Positions 8,349-16,287 of a stretch of DNA of 64,000 bases are shown here, piece after piece. The stretch spans positions 6,944,001 through 7,008,000 of the forward strand of contig NZ_CP032382.1 of assembly GCF_003589925.1 (NCBI RefSeq), in the 5' to 3' direction. This stretch comes from Chryseolinea soli. Its GTDB lineage: Bacteria; Bacteroidota; Bacteroidia; Cytophagales; Cyclobacteriaceae. The translations under genes were made by a program, and so were the position numbers. The notes below the pieces were generated by a model. It saw only the letters and a list, made by a program, of their open reading frames with translations. It had not been told where the DNA came from and did no database searches. Numbering within the stretch: position 1 is the first letter of the stretch; the number at the start of each line of letters is the position of its first letter.

Positions 8349-8705
8349 ATGCACGTGTTAGTGGTCGACGACCTGAAAGAAGATCGATTCATCATCAAGA
8401 AACTCCTCACCCCGCGCTTCAACGTCACCACCCTCTCGTCGGCACCCGAGGCCCGGGCCTTCGCCATGAGCCGCGGCTTTGATGTGGCCGTAGTCAACGC
8501 CATGCTCCGCGAAGACCTTGACGGCATCGCCTTGCTCCGCGACCTCAAAGCGATCTGCCCGAACAATTTCCTCGCACTGGCTTGCACTTGCCATCCTGAA
8601 CCTTCGCGGACGCGGAAATTGTTGCAAGCGGGGTTTAAAGATATTTTGCTGAAGCCTTTTGATGTGAATGCTTTTACGTTTTTGGTGAATGAGGGGCGTG
8701 CCTGA
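8349..8705 (+). CDS. Stand-alone receiver-like protein lacking the phospho-acceptor Asp
   Basis: This is a 118-residue single-domain CheY-like protein (MHVLVVDDLKEDRFIIKKLL). The acidic pocket residues D7/D8 and the switch Lys K102 (ILLKPFD) are present. The position that should hold the phosphorylatable Asp is Asn50 (VAVVNAMLREDLDG), so conventional phosphorylation is not expected. It has no output domain. It is divergent from the cytochrome b/molybdopterin pair and convergent with the transglutaminase-like gene. It may act as a phosphorylation-independent adaptor or be in decay; no partner kinase adjoins it. Confidence 0.85.
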   Translation: MHVLVVDDLKEDRFIIKKLLTPRFNVTTLSSAPEARAFAMSRGFDVAVVNAMLREDLDGIALLRDLKAICPNNFLALACTCHPEPSRTRKLLQAGFKDILLKPFDVNAFTFLVNEGRA

Positions 8706-8726
8706 CGATCCATTAAGATGGATCAG

Positions 8727-9758
8727 TTAGTGAATAATAACACCTTTCTTGGCGGTTGATGTTTCGTACACCAATGCAGGAAATCCATAGTCGACGTGTA
8801 TTTGAATCCCCTTAATATCCGTCAGCGGTTTAATAACAAACTCAACTTTGTTCTGAATTACCTTTTTACTGACAATCTGAATTTTTTCTATCTCCTTGAA
8901 GTAATCCGGATCAATCCTATACAAACTGTCCGCTACTTTTTCCGTAAGTTCAATATTAAGTCTTGATGCACGGGTTTCCGGCCACCCTTTCGCACTGATC
9001 TCAATATCAAGATCGGATGGTGATTTATCGAAGAGTAACCAGACCGTAGCGGATTCCCCTGGCCGAAGCATTATGGTTTTAGTTTTTGGATAGTAGTCGA
9101 TAAGTCCATTTTTAATCACTTCAATATTTGCGACGGGCGATTGACTGAATCTTTCAGCATTGAAACTCTTGTCGAGCAGTGTCCACTTTTGTTCATCGGG
9201 AAGATGGTTGAGAAACATTTTCTCAGGGGGAGTTAGGTAATAAAACATGTCCAACTCCTTCGTAAAGGTATCGGTAACATGTCCGCTTGCCCATGTAGGG
9301 TCAATGAGATACCACTTGCCACTGAGTCTTACTGCATTCCAAGCATGCGGCTGCAACTCATCGTTTATCACTCCCTTGGCCATTCCATTTACTACTTCAC
9401 ACGGAATGCCTGCGTGATTACACAGCGATTTGAATAGCCGGGCATAGCCATCGCAAACTGCTTTCTTTCGATTAGCAACGACATTTGCAACCGCTTCATT
9501 ATATTCAATACTGTCCCGGTAATTCAAGTCGAAGTCTTCGTACATATTATGTCCGGACAGCCATTTGCTATAAATCGCGACATCATATTCAATATTGTCG
9601 GTAACCCAATAAAATATAGCATCTAATTTCTTCCTAGGTTCACTAAGACCCCTGGTGATCCTCGACGAAAGTAATTTTAAGGAACTGGAATTGGTATTTT
9701 GAGAGAACGCAGGACCGACGGTCACCAGAAAAAAAAGTACGATTACATATCGATGCAT
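8727..9758 (-). CDS. Secreted transglutaminase-like (papain-fold) protein
   Basis: The 343-residue protein has a signal peptide (MHRYVIVLFFLVTVGPAFSQ). The transglutaminase-like core spans about residues 35-170 and carries the catalytic triad context: Cys in KKAVCDGYARLFKSLC, His in LQPHAWNAVRL and Asp in YLIDPTWASG. The order and spacing match bacterial transglutaminase-like peptidases of the kyphoscoliosis type. The C-terminal half (residues about 200-343) is beta-rich with no recognised motif. It probably acts outside the inner membrane on peptides or cell-surface protein. It is monocistronic, facing the receiver gene with a 21-bp gap. Confidence 0.87.
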   Translation of the reverse strand: MHRYVIVLFFLVTVGPAFSQNTNSSSLKLLSSRITRGLSEPRKKLDAIFYWVTDNIEYDVAIYSKWLSGHNMYEDFDLNYRDSIEYNEAVANVVANRKKAVCDGYARLFKSLCNHAGIPCEVVNGMAKGVINDELQPHAWNAVRLSGKWYLIDPTWASGHVTDTFTKELDMFYYLTPPEKMFLNHLPDEQKWTLLDKSFNAERFSQSPVANIEVIKNGLIDYYPKTKTIMLRPGESATVWLLFDKSPSDLDIEISAKGWPETRASRLNIELTEKVADSLYRIDPDYFKEIEKIQIVSKKVIQNKVEFVIKPLTDIKGIQIHVDYGFPALVYETSTAKKGVIIH

Positions 9759-10007
9759 AAAAGATTCTCCCCGGTCTGATTCAGAATGTACAGTTCAACA
9801 GCTCGTCCAGGTTTTGGGTGTCTATTCGGTTGTTGTGGCTACAAATATAAATTATTCCGGAGATCACCCAAGGGACCGCGTGTGCCGCGGTTGCCGTGCA
9901 TGTTATACACGCAAAATCAGCTCCCCGCGGGCCTATACATTTCTTACGGCAGAGACTTCGCGTGGACAATTTCGAGCAAAGGTGATGAAGAAGTAATGTA
10001 GCTTTGA

Positions 10008-11168
10008 CTAAAATAAACTTCGGAAACCTGAAATAGGAGGACTAAAATTTCTAAATCCAAATTGAGGATCAAAATGATGATTGGCTGCAAAAAGTCTGAG
10101 GCTGAATTTATCGACCGGCGGTCTTTTATACTCGTAATTCGTTCTGAAAAAACAATAAATTGGTCCTTCAGCACTAACATTGTGTGTAACGTCAATTCTT
10201 TCTGCCGTCGAGAAAGCACTAAAGGATAATTTGATATCATCGCGATCTGGAGAATTCGGATCGTAGAGATAAATTTCTACGTGATTACCCCGCATTCGAT
10301 AACCGTAGGCCATCACCTGATGATTGCTGCCCAAATCGCCAGGATTCAGAGACTTGATCATGACCAAACCCATAGGCGATAATTTTCCTGAGAGAATATC
10401 CTGCCGGATAATAGGAAATTCAACATTGGCCATGATAAATGCCCGGCCATCTGCCAGGCCTAATGCATTGGCAATGTTTTCGTCTGTGTCCGGATAAAGC
10501 GGATTCATATATTTTAGGTATAAACTAATATCATCTATATCGAATGAATCGAATAACCGGTTCACCAGGTAAATAAACAGCGGGTCTTGTTCGCCCATTG
10601 GCGGATTCCTACGGTCTGGAATGATTGCTGCCGACTCGTAATAGTCTTTCACAGTATACACCATGCCCCCACAGAGACCGTTTTTTGCATTTCCGTATTT
10701 CCAGTCAAGATCCGATCCTCGAAGGGGTGGAAGCGAGTAGGGCACATCTCCAAAGCTATTCGCAAAATGGAATCCATTTTTGCTTGGTAAAAAATAGGGA
10801 ACATAGTGCGGAATGGAACGCAATAAAAAAAAATCCACCGTAGCATCGTCGCCACCTCCACCCGAGTGAAATACTTCAAAAGTATCGTCCGTAAACTGAT
10901 GATAGGAATTGGAGCCCCAAAATGGGTTATCCCAATGTACATAGACACTTGCGCCGTGGCCATCGTTGATAGCATATCTCGCCGAGCCCTCTGTACCCGT
11001 TGCCACACCGTCGGATTCTGATCTCCATTCCGTCACACTATTTGGGTTAATTACATCGGCAGGATACCATGGGTCAGTCCAATCACCATGCGATAGACCG
11101 TCTTCGGTTTTTGTTAATGAAAATCCTGTCTGATTGTGGAATACAATTCTGGTTGATCGCGTTGCCAT
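10008..11168 (-). CDS. Aegerolysin-like / papain-like cysteine protease fusion protein
   Basis: Two parts can be read in this roughly 386-residue protein. Residues 1-90 resemble bacterial aegerolysin-type proteins (ATRSTRIVFHNQTGFSL, EWRSESDGVATGTEGSARY, VYVHWDNPFWGSNSYHQF), a fold used to bind membrane lipids. Residues about 150-340 resemble a papain-like or C39-like domain with a candidate triad: Cys in NGLCGGMVYTVKDYY, His in GSNHQVMAYGYR and Asp/Asn in YLYDPNSPDRDD. No signal peptide is visible, so export would need a dedicated secretion system. The ATG at 11168 is chosen because the fold begins there; an in-frame ATG at 11198 adds 10 residues. It lies last in a run with the repeat protein and the small unknown gene. 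Confidence 0.7.
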   Translation of the reverse strand: MATRSTRIVFHNQTGFSLTKTEDGLSHGDWTDPWYPADVINPNSVTEWRSESDGVATGTEGSARYAINDGHGASVYVHWDNPFWGSNSYHQFTDDTFEVFHSGGGGDDATVDFFLLRSIPHYVPYFLPSKNGFHFANSFGDVPYSLPPLRGSDLDWKYGNAKNGLCGGMVYTVKDYYESAAIIPDRRNPPMGEQDPLFIYLVNRLFDSFDIDDISLYLKYMNPLYPDTDENIANALGLADGRAFIMANVEFPIIRQDILSGKLSPMGLVMIKSLNPGDLGSNHQVMAYGYRMRGNHVEIYLYDPNSPDRDDIKLSFSAFSTAERIDVTHNVSAEGPIYCFFRTNYEYKRPPVDKFSLRLFAANHHFDPQFGFRNFSPPISGFRSLF

Positions 11169-11234
11169 GATATTCGGTTTAAATGACAGCGCATACATCG
11201 CAAGCGCTGCCGGTTAGATAACTGAACTTGAGTC

Positions 11235-12458
11235 TTATTGTAATACAACTAAAATTGGAATCAGTCCTCTTCCGCCGGCCAATGGCGCCAGTGCTTTCCC
11301 GATCACCGCGCCAAAAGATTTCATAGGGTCAACTGCTTTCATGGCATACCCTGCTATCGCCGACGTGGTGAGCATATCCCCTGTTTCGATAGGGGAAATA
11401 TCTGCATCCACTTTGCAATACACTTTTCCCATCATGGCAATTGGCTTTCTGTCGGCATCATCGTTTTGTTTATCCAGTATAATTCCCGGTTTATAATTTC
11501 CGGCACCGGATATGACGCCCACCACTTTTTTATCATACGCCTTCGTGCAAGGTTGCAAAGTGTCTGTCGCCGTTAACACCATGACTTCGCCGGGCTCAGC
11601 ATCTTCTATAACATTGAAATCCTCGGCAAAGTCTGCATTGGTCAGTCGGATATCTCCGGTCACTTCAACGTCACCTTCAAATCGTCCGGCGAGTCTACCG
11701 CCTTTTCCAAATACTCCGACGCCGGTCACACTTGTGCCTACGATGCCGGTTCCTGCCCCGCGTGCTTCGCCTTCAACGCCGTTTCCATTGGTAGAACTGC
11801 ATCGCGCGGCCGCCAATGTTCTACTCACCGCTCTTAAGCCATAGTTCGTATCGCTAAAGGCCGCCACTCCTCTGCCGCTATTCGATTCGCCCCGTAGTCC
11901 GTATGCCGTTTCGCTAATGCCATGAACGCCATTACCGGTCTTACTTGTACCTCTAACGCCATCTCCCGCCCCACCGGCTTCACCTTCCACACCCGTACCT
12001 TCCGGTGAACTGCATCGGGCCGCCGACAGCGTTCTGCTGGTAGCTCTTAAACCATAGTTGGTATCGCTAAAGGCCGCCACACCCCTTCCGCTATTGGATT
12101 CACCTTTTACGCCGTATCCCGTTTCGCTTATCCCGTGAACGCCGTTACCGGTTTTACTTGTACCTCTAACACCATCCCCAGCACCTCCGGCTTCACCTTC
12201 TACACCCGTACCTTCCGTTGAACTGCATCGGGCCGCCGAGAGTGTTCTGCTCGTGGCTCTTAAACCATAGTTGGAGTCGCTTTCAGCCACCACGCCTCTC
12301 CCCACCTCGCTGATGCCATGAACTCCATATCCGTTCTGACTGTGACCCTGAACACCCTTGCCACCATCATGAACATACTCCGGTCCGGTGCCGGTATAGT
12401 CGCCTTTTACCGCCGGCACCTTGGCGTCTTTAGATTCACCGATTACATTATCATGCAT
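11235..12458 (-). CDS. Glycine-rich tandem-repeat protein with conserved C-terminal domain
   Basis: This 407-residue protein has three near-identical 71-residue repeats (about residues 35-247). Each contains the motifs GVHGIS, GRGVAAFSDTNYGL, SRTLSAARCSS and GVEGEAGGAGDGVRGTS. The internal period of GVxG(T/E)S segments suggests a beta-helix or stacked-loop fibre. A Cys recurs at the same position in every repeat. A non-repetitive C-terminal domain follows (GDVEVTGDIRLTNADFAEDFNVIEDAEPG through GRGLIPILVV), of the type placed after collagen-like or fibre repeats in bacterial and phage-like surface proteins. There is no signal peptide. It is flanked on the same strand by the aegerolysin-like gene (66 bp to its ATG) and a small unknown gene (29 bp), so an operon is likely. 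Confidence 0.8.
   Translation of the reverse strand: MHDNVIGESKDAKVPAVKGDYTGTGPEYVHDGGKGVQGHSQNGYGVHGISEVGRGVVAESDSNYGLRATSRTLSAARCSSTEGTGVEGEAGGAGDGVRGTSKTGNGVHGISETGYGVKGESNSGRGVAAFSDTNYGLRATSRTLSAARCSSPEGTGVEGEAGGAGDGVRGTSKTGNGVHGISETAYGLRGESNSGRGVAAFSDTNYGLRAVSRTLAAARCSSTNGNGVEGEARGAGTGIVGTSVTGVGVFGKGGRLAGRFEGDVEVTGDIRLTNADFAEDFNVIEDAEPGEVMVLTATDTLQPCTKAYDKKVVGVISGAGNYKPGIILDKQNDDADRKPIAMMGKVYCKVDADISPIETGDMLTTSAIAGYAMKAVDPMKSFGAVIGKALAPLAGGRGLIPILVVLQ
11718..12356 (-). repeat. Three tandem 213-bp coding repeats
   Basis: The DNA encoding residues about 35-247 of the fibre-like protein consists of three 213-bp units. For example, the SRTLSAARC-coding block recurs every 71 codons. Units 1 and 2 are the most alike; unit 3 is more diverged (AVSRTLAAARC, STNGNGVEGEARG). 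Such arrays expand and contract by slippage or recombination. Confidence 0.85.
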
Positions 12459-12487
12459 TTCAATTTTATTTAAGTTAATTAGAGAAT

Positions 12488-13057
12488 TTACATTACGCTT
12501 TTTTCAAAAGTCGTGTAGGGAGGATCATTCGCATATTTTTCATCTGCGGAAAAATCCTGCTTCATTAAAGCGTGGCCGATTTCTCGCAAGCTTTCAGCGA
12601 TGTCTTTAACAGAAACCGCATCTGCTAAAAGCGTTAACAGTGCTCCATAATAAGCGTGTTCATGCGGCGGTAAAGGTTGTGGATTCAACATCGCTTCGTC
12701 CGCCCATGCCCAAGGAACCGGGATTCCTAACCTTATCCCGTCCGTAAACCATGGTTCAGGTTGAGGGCCAACCGGGTGAGGAGGTATGCGCGGGTGTATG
12801 GGTGTTAAACACCAGTTGTCATCTTCATAATCCATAGATTCTGCACCCGCCTTAAAGAGGCTCTTTGCCGCCAATTTCAATTGCTTGTCGATAACAGCAT
12901 CTGTTATCTCCTTCGTGATGGCTTTGACTATCATAGAAGCCATCACATTGCGTGTGCCAACCGACATTTTGGAGCTGTGGGGTATCAGTGCATCATGCAC
13001 TCCGGGTCTTAGTCGTGCCAGAAATACCAGCGCCGCTGTTTTTTGAAATAAACTCAT
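12488..13057 (-). CDS. Uncharacterised protein, first gene of the repeat/aegerolysin unit
   Basis: I do not recognise a family for this 189-residue protein. The N-terminus (MSLFQKTAALVFLARLRPG) is basic and weakly hydrophobic. The middle is helical and charged (MIVKAITKEITDAVIDKQLKLAAKSLFKAG). A Pro/Trp-rich segment follows (PIHPRIPPHPVGPQPEPWF, PVPWAWADEAMLNPQPLPPHE), and the C-terminus is helical and acidic. NPQPLPPHE-type stretches occur in short Bacteroidota and myxobacterial proteins of unknown role. It is the promoter-proximal gene of a unit that continues into the repeat protein 29 bp downstream. Two palindromic sites lie 108-166 bp upstream of its start. Confidence 0.7.
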   Translation of the reverse strand: MSLFQKTAALVFLARLRPGVHDALIPHSSKMSVGTRNVMASMIVKAITKEITDAVIDKQLKLAAKSLFKAGAESMDYEDDNWCLTPIHPRIPPHPVGPQPEPWFTDGIRLGIPVPWAWADEAMLNPQPLPPHEHAYYGALLTLLADAVSVKDIAESLREIGHALMKQDFSADEKYANDPPYTTFEKSVM

Positions 13058-13164
13058 GATCGTTAAATTTTAAGGGTTAGAAAAATGACTGCTTTGTTAC
13101 ATGCGTTTTCAAAGGCTGTGTTAAAAATCTATCACAAATGTATTCCCAGCACCAAAGGCAATCC

Positions 13165-13182
13165 ATACCATAAGCATGGCAA
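13165..13182. promoter_or_regulatory. Candidate operator, ATACCAT-N4-ATGGCAA
   Basis: A 7-4-7 inverted repeat (spacer AAGC) with one degenerate arm. It lies upstream of the 13057 gene, 41 bp centre to centre from the next site, close to four DNA turns. The same motif occurs at 13206 and 15879. It is a plausible target for the neighbouring NarL-type regulator. Confidence 0.6.
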
Positions 13183-13205
13183 AAAGTTTTCCTCCTGGAG
13201 ATTTC

Positions 13206-13223
13206 ATACCATGCACATGGTAT
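13206..13223. promoter_or_regulatory. Candidate operator, ATACCAT-N4-ATGGTAT
   Basis: A perfect 7-4-7 inverted repeat with spacer GCAC. It lies in the 244-bp gap between the response regulator gene and the small unknown gene, on the upstream side of the latter. It is identical in its arms to the site at 15879 upstream of the sensor operon. Confidence 0.68.
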
Positions 13224-13301
13224 AAACCCTGTTGGATCCGGATCAGATCAGTAAACTAAATGGGAATGAACTCAGCCGGATGGGCTGACGCTAAGGAACC
13301 G

Positions 13302-13928
13302 TTATTTATTCCCAAAACGCGCGGCGAGCGCTGCACGGGAATGCACATTCAGCTTTTGGTAGATGTTTTTGACATGAGAATTCATGGTTTCGGGAGAGAT
13401 GAAACAGTGCGCCGCAATTTCTTTATAGCTTAGGCCTTCCACGAGTAATTTCAGTATTTCATGCTCCCGTTTTGTAAGGTGAAAATCCTGCGCTTCGGGT
13501 ATAGGCTTTTTGTTGTAGAAATATTCCATAACCTTTTTTGCAATCAACCCATTCATGGAGGCTTTGCCTTCATGAAGCTCCCGGATGGCATCCAGAATTT
13601 TTTGTGGTGAATCCTTTTTTAAGAGATAGCCATCGGCTCCTGCTTTAATAGCGGCAAATATTTTATCGTCGTCTTCAAACACGGTGAGCATTAAAATTTT
13701 CACACCGGGAAATACTGCCTTGAGCTCAACCACGGCGTCTATACCACTTTTACCCGGAAGGTCAATATCCATAATCAATACATCCGGCGTCTGTTTAACA
13801 ACATCGGCAACAATGTTCCGGCAGTGTTCCCTTTCAAAAACAAGTTCTATATTATCCGAATTGCTCAAAATCGTACGCAATAGATCCCGGTATCTAACCT
13901 GGTCTTCAACAATTGCTGTTTTGATCAT
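13302..13928 (-). CDS. NarL/LuxR-family response regulator
   Basis: This 208-residue regulator has a receiver domain at about residues 1-120 with D9, phospho-acceptor D54 (VLIMDIDLPGKSG) and Lys in LLKKDSP. A LuxR-type helix-turn-helix follows at about residues 149-207 (LTKREHEILKLLVEGLSYKEIAAHCFISPETMNSHVKNIYQKL). It overlaps the upstream kinase gene by 4 bp and is the last gene of the sensor operon. The inverted heptamers ATACCAT/ATGGTAT upstream of both this operon and the downstream repeat/aegerolysin unit are its most likely binding sites. If so it autoregulates and controls that unit. Confidence 0.94.
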   Translation of the reverse strand: MIKTAIVEDQVRYRDLLRTILSNSDNIELVFEREHCRNIVADVVKQTPDVLIMDIDLPGKSGIDAVVELKAVFPGVKILMLTVFEDDDKIFAAIKAGADGYLLKKDSPQKILDAIRELHEGKASMNGLIAKKVMEYFYNKKPIPEAQDFHLTKREHEILKLLVEGLSYKEIAAHCFISPETMNSHVKNIYQKLNVHSRAALAARFGNK

Positions 13929-14740
13929 ATTTTTTGCAGCTCCATAGCAGGTTCATGATAAGAAAGTTCCACCACCGTGCCACTGGTGTTTCCGGGTTTA
14001 ATGGTAAGGACAGCCGGCAGCATGGCTGCGCGGGCGAACATATTCCTGACGCCGGAACCTGATTCCATCAATTCGATCAACGTCCGGTTCAATCCTCTTC
14101 CGTCATCTGCAATCGTGATCACGACATGGCGATCTGAAAAACAAATCCTTGCGTCGATATGGCTACCGTTAGAATGTTTCACAATGTTATTTAATGTCTC
14201 TTGTATGATGCGGAATATAATAACCTGCTTGTCGAGTTCGATGTCGATCGGGTCTCCTTCTATGGAATGGGCCACCGTAAACAACTTGGTTTTACAAATC
14301 CTGTCCAGTTCGGCAATAAATGAATCTTGCCAGCCCAGCCGGCTGATGTTTTCGGGGTGAATGCTTTTTGATATATCCCGGAGGGTGCCCATCGCCTCGG
14401 AGAGCAAGCCATCTGCCGCTCTCACTGTATTTTTTTCTGCTTCCTGTAAGGTCACTTCCAGGGATTGCAAATGCACTATGGCGATAGAGATGAGGGTGCC
14501 CACATTATCGTGCAATTCGCGGGATATGCTTTCAAAAGCTTGTGACTGAATTTCCAACTGCGACCGGAGGAGTTCCCGATCGAAATTGTTTTTCAATTGC
14601 GATTTGTCCTGCAGATAGCGGTACTTTCTTTTTTGATGAATAAAAAGCGAGAAAATGATAAGGCCCGCGAGCAATAGGATGATCACCGTGCTCCCAAACA
14701 AGATAAGTTCTACTTCCGAAAACGGTAATCCTTCCTGCAT
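13925..14740 (-). CDS. HisKA_3-type sensor histidine kinase
   Basis: The 271-residue kinase has one membrane helix (residues about 12-34), a short coiled coil, and the dimerisation box with phospho-acceptor H77 (SISRELHDNVGTLISIAIVHLQSLE). The HATPase domain shows FRIIQETLNNIVKHSNG and IADDGRGLN. It lacks its own sensor domain. The upstream gene, overlapping by 31 bp, encodes a multi-helix membrane protein that probably provides sensing. The cognate regulator overlaps downstream by 4 bp. Confidence 0.92.
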   Translation of the reverse strand: MQEGLPFSEVELILFGSTVIILLLAGLIIFSLFIHQKRKYRYLQDKSQLKNNFDRELLRSQLEIQSQAFESISRELHDNVGTLISIAIVHLQSLEVTLQEAEKNTVRAADGLLSEAMGTLRDISKSIHPENISRLGWQDSFIAELDRICKTKLFTVAHSIEGDPIDIELDKQVIIFRIIQETLNNIVKHSNGSHIDARICFSDRHVVITIADDGRGLNRTLIELMESGSGVRNMFARAAMLPAVLTIKPGNTSGTVVELSYHEPAMELQKI

Positions 14741-15354
14741 AAAAAGCCGGCCGCTACAAGCACGTTCATTAAGATAGCAAACGAATTAGAGACATACAAA
14801 TAATAAAACTTGGCGAAGACCGGATATTTCCCCCACATGTAATTCAGCATTCCTAAAAAAGGTATCGTTCCGCCAAAATAGACCAGAAATCCAAAACTAA
14901 ACCAAAACCACGGATCGCGGGTAATCATTTCATTTTCCTCGCTCAAGTACAGTTGCCTGAAATAAGCGACCGTGAGAAAAATCATAAATGCGCCGCCCAC
15001 GACGATGCCTGTAGTATGTAACGTTGTGATTCCCGTAAAAACGGACTCCGACACCGCTAGCAAAAGAAAAAGCACATAAAAATAAAGAATGCTTAAGCGA
15101 ATGCGTTTGCTCAAAATTTGCTCACGATATAAATAAGCCAGGCCCAGATAAAATATCCAGAAATAAAAATTATAGAGCCAGTGATTTTTTATCCCTGAAC
15201 CCTTCATCAGGTGGCCCGCCAGGTCTATGAAGAAAAGATCAAAAATCCATAATAACGATAGCTTTCTCAGCGCGATGGGATAACGATAATAGAAACTGAT
15301 TGTACTGATACCAGCCGCCAACCCTGCCACGATCAAAGGAACAACCGATATCAT
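14710..15354 (-). CDS. Multi-pass membrane protein, probable sensor subunit of the kinase
   Basis: This 214-residue protein contains about seven hydrophobic segments: VVPLIVAGLAAGISTI, LSLLWIFDLFFIDLAGHLM, NFYFWIFYLGLAYLYR, LSILYFYVLFLLLAV, GIVVGGAFMIFLTVAYF, WFWFSFGFLVYFGGTIPFL, SFAILMNVLVAAGFL. It has no catalytic motif. The layout resembles the membrane-sensing modules found in front of Bacteroidota kinases, here as a separate polypeptide. Its 3' end overlaps the kinase start by 31 bp, which supports a physical partnership. The signal is unknown. Confidence 0.8.
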   Translation of the reverse strand: MISVVPLIVAGLAAGISTISFYYRYPIALRKLSLLWIFDLFFIDLAGHLMKGSGIKNHWLYNFYFWIFYLGLAYLYREQILSKRIRLSILYFYVLFLLLAVSESVFTGITTLHTTGIVVGGAFMIFLTVAYFRQLYLSEENEMITRDPWFWFSFGFLVYFGGTIPFLGMLNYMWGKYPVFAKFYYLYVSNSFAILMNVLVAAGFLCRKDYRFRK

Positions 15355-15385
15355 TTTTTAAAACCTATGGGTTTGTGTCTAACTA

Positions 15386-15814
15386 TTATCTACTGGGGCT
15401 GGGTGGGTTTAGCCCTGTTCCTTTATCCCCGATACCGGGCATCAACACCGTGATCTGATCTTCTACCTGGAGGTCGTCGGCCGAGAAGATGAACTCCTCG
15501 TCCAGCTTAAAGTTTTTTGTTGGAACCATAACGATCGTTGCCTGGGTGAGGCCTTTCCCGCTTTGGTGCCAGTGGCAACCTTCACGCGGCCTGCCATCTT
15601 CCCATAAGATTTTCGCGGTTGGCGTATCGTTCACGGGAAACCTGGCGAAACAGATGCGGACGCTATCGGCATGCTGCTGCCTGATCTTTGAAATGAATTT
15701 CTCAAGTTCATCGAGTTCGATGAGGCCTGATTTTGTGACAAAGGGCAATGCTTCATTGTTGTTGAAGTTTGCCGTCCATTCGTACAACTGGGTGGTGGAA
15801 CATTCTTTTTGCAT
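15386..15814 (-). CDS. Uncharacterised protein, first gene of the sensor operon
   Basis: The 142-residue protein has no signal peptide or membrane helix and no family that I recognise. Visible segments include LIELDELEKFISKIRQQHADSVRICFARF, ILWEDGRPREGCHWHQSGKG and ATIVMVPTKNF. Mixed alpha/beta composition suggests a soluble domain. It is 31 bp upstream of the membrane sensor gene and 65 bp downstream of the palindromic site at 15879-15896. It is thus probably promoter-proximal in the operon with sensor, kinase and regulator. It could be an accessory or signal-binding protein. Confidence 0.7.
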   Translation of the reverse strand: MQKECSTTQLYEWTANFNNNEALPFVTKSGLIELDELEKFISKIRQQHADSVRICFARFPVNDTPTAKILWEDGRPREGCHWHQSGKGLTQATIVMVPTKNFKLDEEFIFSADDLQVEDQITVLMPGIGDKGTGLNPPSPSR

Positions 15815-15878
15815 GCGGGTGGGATTAAAGGGTAAACAATTTCAATGATTAAAGATAGCGCGTGCAGGATGGGTTGCA

Positions 15879-15896
15879 ATACCATGGTTATGGTAT
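15879..15896. promoter_or_regulatory. Candidate operator, ATACCAT-N4-ATGGTAT
   Basis: A perfect 7-4-7 inverted repeat with spacer GGTT, 65 bp upstream of the first gene of the sensor/kinase/regulator operon. Its arms are identical to the site at 13206. It suggests autoregulation by the operon's NarL-type regulator. Confidence 0.68.
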
Positions 15897-16011
15897 ATTG
15901 GTGGACCTTAGTTTCCCTCCTCATCATTTCCCTCATTTTATCAACAATCCTTTTTCGCAAGCACCCGCGTTCAAACGATGTGGCGCAACTTCAGCGCTCA
16001 TTGACCTAGAC

Positions 16012-16275
16012 CCTCCAACTCCGTAGGAGGTCTCCATCATAACACCGGGTGCCAACCCAGTGTATACGAACATACAGTCTCCTGCGCCACGTGTTCACGA
16101 AAATAGAAGCACGCCGCGATCATGGCGCACACCGCGCTGCGCACGGAGGCAACGTGCATAGGCGCGCCAAACCGTATGAGGCTCGATCAAACTTTCCTGT
16201 GGCGCGTTTGCCGTTGCCTCGTTTTCCCCGGATTGAAATCCGGGTTTATGATGGACAACTCCTACGGAGTTGAGG
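16012..16275. repeat. REP/MITE-like interspersed repeat, copy 2
   Basis: About 264 bp with imperfect inverted ends. The left end reads CCTCCAACTCCGTAGGAG then TCCATCATAA. The reverse complement of the right end reads CCTCAACTCCGTAGGAG then TCCATCATAA. Each end also carries an inner hairpin (right: CCCCGGATT/AATCCGGG). The interior matches copy 1 (3797-5493) in blocks such as GCGCCACG, AGCACG, TCATGGCGCAC and CTCGATcaaACTTTCCT. It is non-coding. Confidence 0.78.
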
Positions 16276-16287
16276 CGAGGGAACCCC

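Noticed and set aside
8707..8724. GATCCAT-N4-ATGGATC inverted repeat between convergent genes
   Set aside because: It resembles the ATACCAT palindrome in form only; the arms differ, it lies at gene ends and has no T tract, so I treat it as chance or a weak hairpin.
9786..10001. Small ORFs in the 9759-10007 gap
   Set aside because: Low-quality composition, no start signal and no family; nothing convincing was found in the gap.
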